Shown here: piece by piece, positions 34,004 to 44,469 of the stretch | Position numbering within the stretch: the stretch's first letter is position 1 | How the letters are laid out: each line of letters starts with the position of its first letter | NCBI RefSeq assembly: GCF_020509005.1 | Contig: NC_063013.1 | Location: forward strand, 3,038,001 to 3,102,000 | DNA from: Fulvia fulva | Taxonomy: Eukaryota > Ascomycota > Dothideomycetes > Mycosphaerellales > Mycosphaerellaceae | Direction: 5' to 3' | Length of the DNA: 64,000 nucleotides | Notes under the pieces: generated by a model | The model's database searches: none | Told to the model about the DNA's origin: nothing | The model's input: the letters and a program-made list of their open reading frames with translations, nothing else | Made by a program: the position numbers and the translations under genes

Positions 34004-36146
34004 AGAACCTCGAATAGTTTATAAGTACGAAGTAATTAAACTATAGACAAGCTCGCTAGGCCGAGTTTCTCTCGTAGTTCTTCTTTAAGATTGTCTATAG
34101 GCTAGGAGTTTAAGGTACTAAGCTAGATAGCTTAACCCGACGTTTATAGGACTTACCGAAGCCTAGAGACCTAGATGACCTACGAAACTAATAGTAGCAT
34201 TAGGTGTTACTAGGCCTAGATCGTATCCTAAACCTATTGTCTACTAGAGTATTATCGGTATATAATAATAACGTTATAACCCCGCTTACGGCCGCTATTC
34301 GAGGACTCTATACGTAACTAGAGGCTAAGGAAGCCGTTTAATAGCTAGAACGAGATGATCTATACACCTTACTAAGGAAGCACCGTATCGATAACCGTTA
34401 TATAGTCCTAGTCGGAGGTATAATATATATTAAGAATATATATAGTAGTTATAGCCTATTCGTTCCTCCGGAGTTAGAAGACAATCTAGATAAAGGTGAA
34501 ATCCCGGTACGTACTCGTATCGTATAGGCTTTCTACGACTATATAGTAGCTAGGTACTTAGGGGACGAGAAGACGTATAAATTAGTAGCTCGTAACTATA
34601 CCTAGCTAGGTATCGTACGATTTATTAAGAGCTATATACGTACCTACCGCGCTTACCGTACGAACAAGAATACTAATATCTAGTACCTAGGGCTATTAAG
34701 ACCGCTACTAGTACTATTTAGCTCTTAGGAGGATATCTCTATTAACTTCGTAGTTAAACTACCGAAGGAAATAAGCGTAGTCGACGGATAAACGTACGAG
34801 AATATTATAACCGTTATATACCGCTTAACTAAGGAGCAATATATTATTCCTATTACCTCGATAATAGTAGAGTATTACGTACTAGTATTCCTTAAGTACG
34901 TGTTTAGTAGATATAGGCTCCCGAAGTCTATTGTCTCGGATCGTAGTACGTAATAGGTTTCTATATTCTAGCGTAGGATATACGCGCTACTTAGTATTAA
35001 TCGAAAGCTATCTTCGTCGTTCTACCTAGAAATAGATAGATAGTCGGAGAATACGAACAAAGTAATAGAGTAATACCTACGTATCTTTATTAACTATACC
35101 TAGGACGACTAGCTAGATTTGACTCTATTAGCTAAGTTTATAGCAAATAATATAGTGTCCGTAATAATAGGCGTCTCGCCGTTCTATACTAATACTAGGC
35201 GTAATCTAAGATTCTCTAAGTTCGACTTAGACTTACCTATACTACTAATGCTATATAAATAGCGACTAGACGCCGAGTCCGCGGACAAGTTTACGGCTAA
35301 GATATAAGAGACACACTAATACTTACGATAGTAGATGGCCTTAGTATAAGTAGTCTAAGCTAAGTACGTTAACTAGACGCGTATACCTATACTACGGTAC
35401 GCCGAAGGCGACGAGGTATAGGTAAGTACTAAGAACTAGACGATAGAGAGACCTTTTCGTAAGATAGACGTAAAGTAGTCTAGACCGTACGTAATTACGG
35501 AGGTACTACCGGGTAATACTTATAAAGTAGAGCTCCTACCTACTTTAAATATTAACAATCGCTTCTACTTATACCTTCTTATACTAGTTTATCCGCCGGT
35601 TATAGGATAGATATAACCCGTACTACTACCGATCCGAATTGTCGACGACGAATAATACGAAGCCGATCCCGCCGAACCCGATTAATAGGAAGTTAAGTAA
35701 ATTCTAGACTATACGAAGAGATAGCCGCGAGGACTAATACCGGTAGGAGGCAAATAGCTATATTAGGAATACTTAGTAAAATGTATTGGATATAATAAGC
35801 TATCCTATAAAGCTACGGACTAGGTTATCGAGACTACCGCCGCCTCCGTAGCCGACTTTTACTATAACTACCCGAGAGCGACTAAGCTACCTAGTTTTTA
35901 ACTACCTATAGACTAGATACCGAATGAGAATGCTATAGGTATACGTATAGCGCGCTAACTAGTATAAGTAGCGATAGCTCTAATACCGGTAGAACGAGGC
36001 CTCCGGGCTTATAAGAAAGAGAGCGATATGTATAGTCTAATAGATAATAAGGTGTTTACGAAGGCAATAAGAGATATAATAGATACGCAAGATATAAGAG
36101 GAGAGGAGAGTACTTCGGAGCGCACCCTAAGAGGGGGGGGGGGTGG
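34004..36146 (+). pseudogene. Gypsy-A RNase H end, integrase and chromodomain
   Basis: Starts with KNLE, the end of RNase H. Integrase follows, with ARNYTWLG-like zinc-binding remnants near 34590, INFVVKLPKEISVVDG near 34745, VSDRST near 34940 and SSSFYLEIDR near 35020 (D, D and E catalytic region). At about 35695-35900 a chromodomain-like segment (LDYTKR, YQEYLVKCIGYNKLSYKATD, ASVADFYYNYPR) closes the polyprotein, as in chromoviruses that recognise methylated histone H3. Stops are abundant. Confidence 0.85.
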
Positions 36147-36331
36147 TATTACCGTACCGGCGTATATTTACTTAAACCCGCGGACACGTACCTAGACCTC
36201 GCGCCCGTTAACTAATCCGACTAGCGGCTTAGCGCCCGTATATAACTCTCGCGCCCTCCGCGCCTCCCTAAGATAGAACACCTATTCGACTTATACCTTA
36301 CCCGACTATATACTTATACCTACTTATAATA
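36147..36331 (+). repeat. 3' LTR of gypsy-A with polypurine tract upstream
   Basis: 185 bp partner of 10918-11102. The polypurine tract AAGAGGGGGGGGGGTGG ends at 36146, directly before the LTR, as expected for the plus-strand primer. Confidence 0.9.
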
Positions 36332-36461
36332 AAGATAGATCTGTCTAAAGTCGAAGCTATTATAAGCTAGGAAATACCTCGTAATATAAAAGACGTTCTC
36401 GTATTCCCTAGGTTTACTAGGTTCTATAGGAAGTTTATTATAGTATACCTAAATACTACTA
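36332..36461 (+). pseudogene. Gypsy-C reverse transcriptase, right fragment
   Basis: Continuation of the RT interrupted at 10917. It opens with the second AAGAT and reads KIDLSKVEAIISWEIPRNIKDVLVF, then FYRKFIIVY, the standard gypsy RT-to-RNase H junction. It ends at the TA before the Fot1-like element at 36462. What follows that element (43106 onward) does not read convincingly as gypsy-C RNase H. Confidence 0.8.
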
Positions 36462-36523
36462 ACGTAAAGTACTAGTAAGCTAGGAACACTAGTAAGCTAG
36501 GAATTTTGTCTTACTACGACTAA
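36462..36523. repeat. Left TIR of the Fot1-like element
   Basis: Matches the reverse complement of 43042-43103 with few mismatches. It holds two tandem copies of CTAGTAAGCTAG(G/A)AA. Confidence 0.9.
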
Positions 36524-37220
36524 CCTCTTAATTATCGTACTATATCTTAATAATATAATATATAATCGTCTAATAAAGAAGGCAGAATTGCTCTTACCCT
36601 CTCTACCTATCGTTAGGGCTAATCTCCGAGTCTCCTACGCGTAGCTATAGTATATTACGTACCTTATTTAACGCTAACTAGCCGGTACTACGGAATCACT
36701 CCTCGCGTCGATACTCGCCCTATCTAGTATAAACTTACGTTAACCGAAGAATAGACAATTATTCAATATATCCTCGACCTCGATTCGCGAGGATTCGCGC
36801 CTACCCTTAGCGAGGTAGTAGATATAGCGGATAAGCTACTCGGTAAACGCGACGCGGATCCGGTAGGTAAGAACTAGGTAGAGAGATTCGTTTCGCGCTC
36901 TACCGAGCTTAAAACGGCCTTTAACCGAGCGAAAGACCGTTAGAGAATACTCTAGGAAGATCTAGAAGTTATAAACGCCTAGTTTAAGCTTATATAAGAG
37001 ACGATTACTAAGTATAGCGTATATAACGAGGATATCTATAACTTCGATAAGACGGGCTTTTAGATAGGCGTAATTAGCTCTAGAAAAGTCGTTACTAGCT
37101 CAGAACGACGCTCTCGCCCTACGGCTACTTAGCCTAGTAATAGAGAGTAGGTTATAGTTTTTTAGAGTATCTATGCCGCTAGCTACTTAACCCCGCCCGT
37201 TATTATCTATAAAGGGCGCG

Positions 37221-38303
37221 TGGTCGACGACGAGAATCACCTGTACGTGGTGTCGGCTACGAACCTCTCGTCTAGCTACGAGAGAGCCAAGTATTCTCAC
37301 GCTAGAGCGTCGTGGGCGCGACGGGCGCGTAACGTAGGCGAAGCCGCGGCGAACAGAGGACTACTAGCAAAACGGGTATGAAAACCATCCGACGAGCGTG
37401 TACTCGTGTCGGGAGCGAGTCCCTCTTCTTTCTACGTGTAAGAAGGGCGCGGAACCGTGGCCTATACGCTCGACAGGACACCTCTGGTATGAGTGCAGAA
37501 TTTTCACCTCCGGAGACCGCAAACCGAGCGGGCTAAGCGACGAACATTGGACGAGCGGACTACAGAACAACAACTGAGCGGACTATACAACGGCGTCGAG
37601 CGGACTACGAAACAATCTGGTGTTTGCCAGCGGGCAATGCGGTGGGTAGGTGGACACGCGACGAAGCCTATAAGGGCCTGTTGAACACCCGGTATGGGAA
37701 CGAGGGTTTTGCCTAAGGCACTGCCTGTCCCGCTACACAACGCACCTAGTCTGACATGGTAGATTGCGACGAGGAAAAGACGATAGCCTGAGCAAGGAAA
37801 AGACGGCTGTTAGGACGGGGAAAAGACGTACAATGCAAGTGGATTAGTTCTGTGATCGGGGAGGATCGAGGGCAGGGTGATAAGGAACTTCATATTGGTT
37901 AGTAGGTGGAAACGCAAGGAGTACGCTGCCCGGCGTGGTGTGTGCCCCGAGCAAACCTGCGAGACATGGACGGCCGCTTTCTAGAGATAGGCTGCGGTAA
38001 CGCGAAGGGCGTCAAAACCTGGGGCGTGGTGTACACTGGCAGCGACGGCTGACACTGTCTGTACAGCCCGAGAGGACGGATGCGCATGTCGGTCAATAGA
38101 GAGCACTAAAGGGCTTAGGCCTATGGAGGTGGATATTGGCTTAAGGAGCAAACAGGGAGGGAGGGCGTAGAGGGAAGCTTTTGCTCCGGGCTAACCTCTC
38201 GAAACGAGGCTACACGGTGGTGCTAGATGAGTGGGAAAGCGCGGTTAAGACTTGTCACCTTATCTCGTAGCTAGCTTGCTAAATACGATTCCTTCCTTGC
38301 TCG
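37221..38303 (+). other. LINE-D 5' leader
   Basis: No convincing frame; the 63-codon open stretch at 37493 is not conserved in the copies. It starts TGGTCGACGACGAGAA, as in LINE-E. Near 37265-37285 the arms CTCTCGT and ACGAGAG form a hairpin, preserved in LINE-C and LINE-E. GAGCGGACTA recurs three times at about 37552-37606. It is presumably the internal promoter and untranslated leader. Confidence 0.6.
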
Positions 38304-38448
38304 ACACCTTAACCGGGCAGCCAACGAACTAGGCCAAATGCGAATCTTTGGGGCGCCCCAGCGGCCCCAGGGCCAGCCGGACAGCGAGATACAGGCTCAG
38401 GAGACACAGCAGGTCAGCACGGAAATGGACCTCACGGATAACGAATGA
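38304..38448 (+). pseudogene. LINE-D ORF1 C-terminal remnant
   Basis: Directly after the leader sequence CCTTCCTTGC the frame reads RHLNRAANELGQMRIFGAPQ and ends MDLTDNE with TGA at 38446-38448. It matches the last part of LINE-C ORF1, near 31600-31480. The rest of ORF1, including the zinc knuckle, is missing. The TGA overlaps the ORF2 start as ATGA, so translational coupling of the ORFs is still visible. Confidence 0.75.
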
Positions 38449-41400
38449 TACTATACGACGACATCACTATCGTACAGTACAACGTAAACAAAAGTAGGGA
38501 CAAGGTCCAGCGCCACTTTCTACAAGAGCTAGACCCGCTACGGCACCACGTTATTGCGGTACAGGAACCATGGATCAACCCCTACGTAGGACTCCCAGCC
38601 ACTTGTAATGACCGGAGATACCACACCGTGATCGCGGGCCAACGAGGCGTCAACCCGAGGACATGTATATACGTAAGCAAGACTATAGACCTTGAGTCGT
38701 GGAAGGTTATACTACCGCAGCAGGGCAACCTAGGAGACATAACATCAATCCAGATCGACACGACACAAGGCCCTATCCAGATCCATAACGTTTACAACCC
38801 GCCACCGCGGGGTCGGACGAGTAGGGAACTAGGAACCCTCGCCCACCTAGAGCGGACCCTAAGCCAAGACACGAAGCAAGTACTCCTCGGCGACTTCAAC
38901 CTCCACCACCCACAGTGGGGACTCGAATTCACTCCCCCGCACGCATTTCTAGGGGGGAAGCTACTGGACATAACCGCACGCTACGGAATGGCCTTAGTAA
39001 CACCAAAGGGAACAGAGACGTGGAAGGCCCGTACTAGTGCAAGCACGATCGACCTATGCTTTCTATCACGAGAACTTGAAGAGAGACTAGTCCAATGCCG
39101 ACCGAACTACGCGCTAGAAGCCTCCTCAGACCATATCCCTATCCAAACGACGCTAGGGGTGAAGGCGATAGAGGAGCCAGCAAACGAACCACGCCGTAAC
39201 TGGAAGAAGGCACGCTGGGACGACATAAGAGGCTTCCTAATAGCGAACCTACCACAGCATAGAGAACTCGAGACGACAGCTCAGCTAGATCAAGCAGCGG
39301 AACAGATTACCTCGGTCATATGGCAAGCAGCGGAACAATACACGCCGTTACTCCGGCCCTCAACGCAGCAGAAGGCCTTCTGGACCCCTGAATGCTCTAC
39401 GAAGGTAAGGGAGGCTAGAAGGGCAAGGCGACAGTGGACGAAGGAGCACACCCAAGAGACGTGGGAGCAATACTGCCACGCGACACAAGAGAAGAAGGCA
39501 CAGATAAGACGCGATAAGCTGCAGGACTGGAGAGCGACGATCGGGCTCGTTACAGAAAACCCGGAACAGATGTGGAGACTTGCTAAATGGGCACGACTAC
39601 CTGAAGAGCAACAAGCCCCTCACTTCCCCCCAATCGTAGACCGCGAAGGGATTGCCCAGGCTACGCCCCGGGGCAAGGCAAAAGCGTTAGCCGACCATTT
39701 CTTTTCGACGCAAGTAGAGGCAGACCTTACGGACATCGACCCGAGCACATACCCGGAACCCCTGGACATGGATTGGGCGGTTAGCCCTAACACAGTAACA
39801 GGAGTCATAAGTAAGCTAAAGGGACGAAAAGCCCCAGGCCCAGACAGGATACCAAACGTACTGCTAAAAGAGTGTAGAGAAGAGATCGCGCCGAGCCTTG
39901 CAAACCTATTTACCGCGTGCCTACGGCTAGGGTATCACCCGAAGCCGTACAGAGAGTCTATGACAGTAGTGCTACGCAAGCCACAGAAGGAAGACTATAC
40001 TCAGCCCAAGTCGTACAGACCAATAGCACTTCTAAATACGATAGGGAAGGTCCTAGAAAAGATAGTAGCCTAGAGACTTACGCAGCTTGCCGAGGACAAC
40101 CACGTACTCCCAGCAACACAGATGGGGGGAAGAAGCCAGCGATCGACACTAACAGCAATGGAGCTAATTACGGAGCAAATTCAGACCCTCTGGCACTACG
40201 GCAGGAACCGAGCGGCGTCCTTACTATCCCTCGACATCGTAGGGGCCTTCGACAACGTCTCACACCAAAGGCTAATACATATCCTACAGCAGAAAGGCAT
40301 CCCCTAGTGGGCAACGTCGTTCGTCTTCTCCTTTCTCCAGGAACGGACGACATACCTAGTCCTAGGAAGGTACACGTCCGACCCGGTGAAGGCAGAGACT
40401 GGAATACCTCAGGGATCTACTCTCTCCCCTATCCTGTTTCTGATATTTATGTCGGATCTAATCCCCCTACTCACCTCTCCGCAAACCTCAGCATCGGGGT
40501 TCGTAGACGATACAAACATCCTAGCCTGGTCAGACTCGACAGAAGAGAACTGTCGCCTCCTTGAAGATAGGCACAAGAAATGCGAGGAGTGGGCAAAGAA
40601 GCATGGTGCCCGGTTCGCCCCTAAAAAGTACCAACTTATACACTTCAGTAAAGCGAGAACACACCATAATATGAAGGCGGCGGTAAGAATCCAAGGCTAC
40701 GAGACCAAGCCATCAGCGGAGCTACGAGTACTAGGGATCTGGCTCGACCCGAAGCTAAGCTGGAATGTACAGATTAAGAAAGCCCAGAGTCGAGCGCAAG
40801 TCAATGAAGCCTCGATAAAGAGGCTTACGGCATCTACATAGGGAGCAACATTCGACAAGGCAAGAGTAATGTATAAGGCGATCGTCAGACCAGCTATGTT
40901 GTACGGGGCACAGATTTGGGGAATAGGAGGCGCAGGCAAGCCGATCCCGAAACGGATAGAGCAACCCCTAAACAGGACACAGGCAGGCAACCTACGTAGG
41001 GTACTAGGCGCATACAAGACAACGTCAACAAGCACGGTAGAAATGGAGACAGGAATACCACCAATCGGCCAGTACATCCGGGGAATGAGAATTCAATACG
41101 CGGCAAAGACGACAGGTTACCTAGCACAAACCACGATCCAGGAGGCAAAGAATAAGATAGAAAGCCGCTACCGGAGAGGGGCAGGATATAGGACAAGCCA
41201 AAAAGAGGATGACCTTACGACCTTTACGGCCGTACAGACAAGCACCGAATGGCTAGCACGAAAGGAGGAGGAGCGTAGGACTCGCCAGGCCGGCGGGAGC
41301 AAGGCTAAGACCCAAAACCTAGCGGAACAGATAGCGAGCTGCCTATGGGAGCAGGACTGGAAAAGGAAGCCCCCTAAGACAACAGGCCCGATAGCGCTCC

Positions 41401-41798
41401 GAGCCTTCCAGAGACACAATTACCAGCTATATAGGGACCTGACAAGGGCCGAAGCAAGCATAGCGATCCAAATCAGGTCCGAACACATTGGATTAAGGGC
41501 CTACCTGTTCAGAAGACGCGCACTAGACATCTATAGCCCAGCCTGCCAGTGTGGCTACCCATCGCAAAACCCAGAACATATGCTACTACGATGCCCGCAG
41601 TGGGCGAGAGGCAGGGGAAATTGGAGGCACCAAGCGGGAAGGAGAGACTACAAGTCAATTATTAGGGACAAAGGCAACATTCGCCGAATCTCTCGGTGGA
41701 TACTACAGCAGGGATACCTCCAGCAGTTTAGCCTCGCGAGCGAGACGGAGGAGTGGATAGACAAGAGGCGGAAGCGAGGGGGGTTGCAGATAGGGTAG
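38445..41798 (+). pseudogene. LINE-D ORF2: endonuclease and reverse transcriptase with three TAG stops
   Basis: One frame of 1118 codons holds three TAG stops (40071, 40305, 40839) and ends at TAG 41796-41798. Endonuclease: QYNVNKSRDKV, VQEPWINP, LGDFNLHHPQWG near residue 148 and SSDHIPIQ near 226. RT: KAPGPDRIPN near 462, YRPIALLNTIGKVLEKI near 524, LSLDIVGAFDNVSHQ near 595, IPQGSTLSP near 653 and catalytic FVDD near 686. The C-terminal motif CQCGYPSQNPEHMLLRC near 1034 is the Cys/His element common after RT in this clade. No RNase H is seen. Each stop fits CAG or TGG turned to TAG, so this is the best-preserved ORF2 in the window. Confidence 0.9.
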
Positions 41799-43041
41799 TC
41801 ATCAGGGCAGGCCCATGACACTAGCGTACCCCTAACAAGGGAAATTTAAGACGACAACGAGGAGGAAAAGACAGGCGGGAAGGAGGAGGGGTTTTCACCA
41901 ACACGGTTTCCCCTCTATATATACAAAAACAAGATAGCATAGCTGCATAGGCCAAAGGGCACTACAACAGCTTAATGAAATATCTATCTATCTATCTATA
42001 AAGGGCGCGTCTATATTTTAGTATAGTACGAAGAGGTAGACATACCGTAGAATTAGAAGCTTACGGTCTCCGAGAATAGATAGACAAACAAGGTACTTAG
42101 CCTCGAGTAGTGAAAGCACTTTGACGCGTATATAGAGGCGCGTTCTATAGGTAGCTATAGGTTGCTTATTTTAGACGGCTATAAGAGCTATTTAAACTAG
42201 GGTTTTAAGGACTACTATCTAGACTATAAGATCCTTACGCTCTATATACCGGCGTATTTATAATATATCCTATAGCCTCTTAACGTAGTTTGTTTTACGC
42301 CGTTAAAGCTAAAGTACTTATAACGCGTACTGGACTTAGCGCGTTAGCGCGTCTTCTATATTAATAAAGAAACATTCCTTCCGGTGTTTAAAGACGCGTT
42401 TTTCGACGTATTTACCGCGTTAAACTATAAGAAGGCCTTTAAGGCTATAGAGTTAGTTCCTATTAATACGTAAGTAGTACTTAATCGCCTTAATATATAC
42501 CTACGAACCCCGCTAGGACTACCCCCGCCTTAGACGACATTATAGTAGTCTTAAACTCCGAGTAATTCGAAGGAGTTTATATCGTAATCTAAGCTTATAT
42601 ACGACGCTATACTAAGTAACTCTTAAACAGCTTATAATAGCTTCTCTTAGCTTATAAAAGGCGGCGAAGTAATACTATAAGAGAATACGCTTCTTAGAGC
42701 TCGTAACTCTAAGCTTAAACGATAAGTTAAGACTCTTATAAAGCGTCGATCTCGTAAATAAAAGCGTTTCTAGTACGGTAGGGCCTTAGAGTATAGAGTT
42801 GGCTCGTTATAGGTAGTCGTCGAGTCGTTAAAGGCTATAGAATAGTTAAAGAAGAGTCGTAGGTCAGAGGGTACGAAAGAGGGCTAGCTAAGTAGACGGC
42901 GGTATAGTAACTACGGTTAGACTAGCTATAATATACGAATATACTAGGAAGACAAAGAGAACAATTCTAATTTAGATAAGAGTATTAAGTTCACTAGTTC
43001 TCTATTTTATAGTAGTGAAAACGATTAATAAAGAATACGAG

Positions 43042-43103
43042 TTAGTCGTCCTAAGACAAAATTCCTAGCTTACTAGTATTTCTAGCTTACTAGTACTTTA
43101 CGT
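43042..43103. repeat. Right TIR of the Fot1-like element
   Basis: Partner of 36462-36523, ending TACTTTACGT and followed by TA. Confidence 0.9.
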
Positions 43104-43105
43104 TA

Positions 43106-43380
43106 TATAATAAAGCTTATATAAGTTATACCGGCTTTACTAGAAACGGTACTCTATAGACCCGAGGTAATTACTAGAAGTAGGTACTAGTAGAACTCTA
43201 CTATTATAGCCGATAGTAATATTATAAGGCATATAGTTAGTCGGAGGTAGAGCTATATCGCCGGTACTATAAAGTAGCCGTACGAATAAAGTTACCTAAG
43301 ACGCTAGATCTATAGCGTATATATCTACTTCGGCTAAGTATCTATTAAGGTTACGTAGCGTCTCGTTTAGTACCTAGTCC
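43106..43380. other. Unresolved junction between Fot1-like element and gypsy-D
   Basis: This stretch should hold either more gypsy-C or the 3' end of gypsy-D. The plus strand gives a weak SYTGFTRNGTL that could be gypsy-C after RT. The minus strand is an extension beyond the gypsy-D chromodomain. Neither is convincing and no LTR border is visible. Confidence 0.35.
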
Positions 43381-43389
43381 TATAGTAGA

Positions 43390-44276
43390 TAGAAGTTAAC
43401 TATTATAGACTTGTCTTAGTTATTATACTTAAAATCTACGACTACCTTCGGTATATCCTTATATATTACGCTCGCGGGCTCCTATATCGGCTTACGATAT
43501 CCTTACTATTTTACTAGTATAGTAATACCTCTACCCTTAGGCTTTAAATCTAGAATACGCTCTACTATCTAAGCCTAGAAAGTGTTTCTAGTATTATCGG
43601 TAACCTCGATTAGCGGGGGAAGCGTATTATCTTCCGGGTCTACTAGGCGAAGTAGGTTCGAGTAGAACGAGTTATATACGCGGATAGTGTCTAGTAACGG
43701 AATATAGTAAGCGTTTTGACCTAATATAGCTATAACGGTTACTAGGCCGAACTACTTAACGTCTAGCTTCTTTACGGGTCTAGAGGACTTCTAGTTCTTA
43801 GTATTAATATAGACGCGGTCGCCTACCTAGTATTGCGGAGGGACTATACGGTATATATAAGTATTGTCTACTTATAGTGCCTAGTCGTAGCGTAATAGCT
43901 TATTTAGGTACTAATAGAAGTCCTTTATCTAGTTCGCGAAACGTTTAGCTTTCTCTATACTAATCCGCTACTTAGTTAGTATAAGTCGTCTTAGTAGATC
44001 ATCGCTATTAAAGTTACCGGTTCGTAGATTACGTCCTTATTCTATAAAGAAGGGCGAAACGCCGGTAGCTTCGGTAGCGTAGTTATTCTTCGCGAATTCT
44101 ACTAGTAGTAACTAGTCTACCTAGTCATTCTAGGCGTAGTTAATAAAGGGGCGAAGATACTTCTCTATTTCCTTATTAGTATTTTCTAATTAGCTATTAG
44201 TCTTAGGATATAAGGCTATTAATAGCTTATAGTCTATTCCTACTAATTTATAGAAACGCCGCTAGAAAGTAGATAA
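43390..44276 (-). pseudogene. Gypsy-D integrase C-terminal half and chromodomain
   Basis: The minus strand continues from LINE-F: LSTF, RRFYKLVGIDYKLLIALYPKTNS, LENTNKEIEKYLRPFI near 44250-44150, VEFAKNNYATEATGVSPFF near 44090, then GDRVYINTKN, KSSRPVKKLDVK near 43800. The chromodomain-like end is VERILDLKPKGRGITILVK, GYRKPI, EPASVIYKDIPKVVVDFKYNN near 43560-43400. Stops are mostly TAG. Confidence 0.82.
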
Positions 44277-44469
44277 CTATTAACTACCTCTAAAACCTCG
44301 ACTTTAATATATATAATTCTGGCTATCGGTTTATTCGTAATACGGAACAACTTGTACATACCCGTAGGGATACTAAACTCTAGTAGCTATTACTAGCGTA
44401 GGAACGATATATAAAGTAGGCCACTACCCCTAGAATTAAGGGAGTTCTACCTTATTTAATCTAGATAGC

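Larger units (their letters stand above)
10918..36331 (+). mobile_element. Gypsy-A, chromodomain Ty3/gypsy element with nested insertions
   Basis: LTRs at 10918-11102 and 36147-36331, 185 bp each, are flanked by the 5-bp duplication AAGAT (10913-10917 and 36332-36336). Its plus-strand order is Gag, protease, RT, RNase H, integrase, chromodomain. Removing LINE-B with gypsy-B (about 12.2 kb) and LINE-C (about 6.05 kb) leaves about 7.2 kb, the normal size. LTR termini read TATTACC...ATAATA, where TG...CA has become TA...TA by RIP. The two LTRs differ almost only by transitions. All coding regions carry many TAG and TAA stops. Confidence 0.92.
37221..41992 (+). mobile_element. LINE-D, lightly mutated LINE lacking most of ORF1
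   Basis: A 4.8-kb plus-strand LINE flanked by CTATAAAGGGCGCG (37207-37220 and 41996-42009; the match extends into the tail). It has a 1.08-kb leader, a 50-codon remnant of ORF1, ORF2 with only three TAG stops, and an (ATCT)n tail. CpA/TpG content is near normal, so it was inserted late into the already mutated Fot1-like transposase gene. Compared with LINE-C it lacks about 1.35 kb, almost all of ORF1, at a clean junction near 38303. Confidence 0.93.
36580..42990 (+). pseudogene. Fot1-like transposase (DDE_1), split by LINE-D
   Basis: The N-terminal HTH region reads YKLTLTEE, then TIIQYILDLDSRGFAPTLSE near 36760, DPVGKN and ERFVSRSTELKTAFNRAKDR near 36860-36950. The DDE core starts with YNFDKTGFQIGVISSRKVVT near 37040 and breaks at YKGR, where LINE-D entered (37207-37220). 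It resumes at 42010: HFDAYIEARSIGSYRLLILDGYKSYLN near 42110 (second catalytic Asp), LTLYIPAYL near 42240, LQPLNVVCFTPLK near 42280 (third catalytic position Asn, presumably from Asp) and a charged C-terminus near 42640-42750. Many stops are TAG. It would have cut and joined at TA sites. Confidence 0.88.
36462..43103 (+). mobile_element. Fot1/pogo-like DNA transposon interrupted by LINE-D
   Basis: Terminal inverted repeats of about 60 bp (36462-36523 and 43042-43103) start ACGTAAAGTACTAG and are flanked by TA (36460-36461 and 43104-43105). Removing LINE-D and one duplication leaves about 1.85 kb, the normal size for a Fot1 element. The plus strand carries a whole but RIP-damaged transposase. 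Within each TIR the box ACTAGTAAGCTAGGAA is repeated in tandem. The TIR starts with ACGT like the element at 9099, but the sequences differ, so they are separate families. Confidence 0.9.

Noticed and set aside
37515..37530. 13-bp match ACCGAGCGGGCTA between the LINE-D leader and the TIR boxes at 9099-9155
   Set aside because: A match of this length is close to chance expectation in 64 kb, and nothing else around it is shared.
39917..40564. 215-residue open frame overlapping LINE-D ORF2
   Set aside because: Alternative frame of the RT region; the RT motifs lie in the other frame on both sides.
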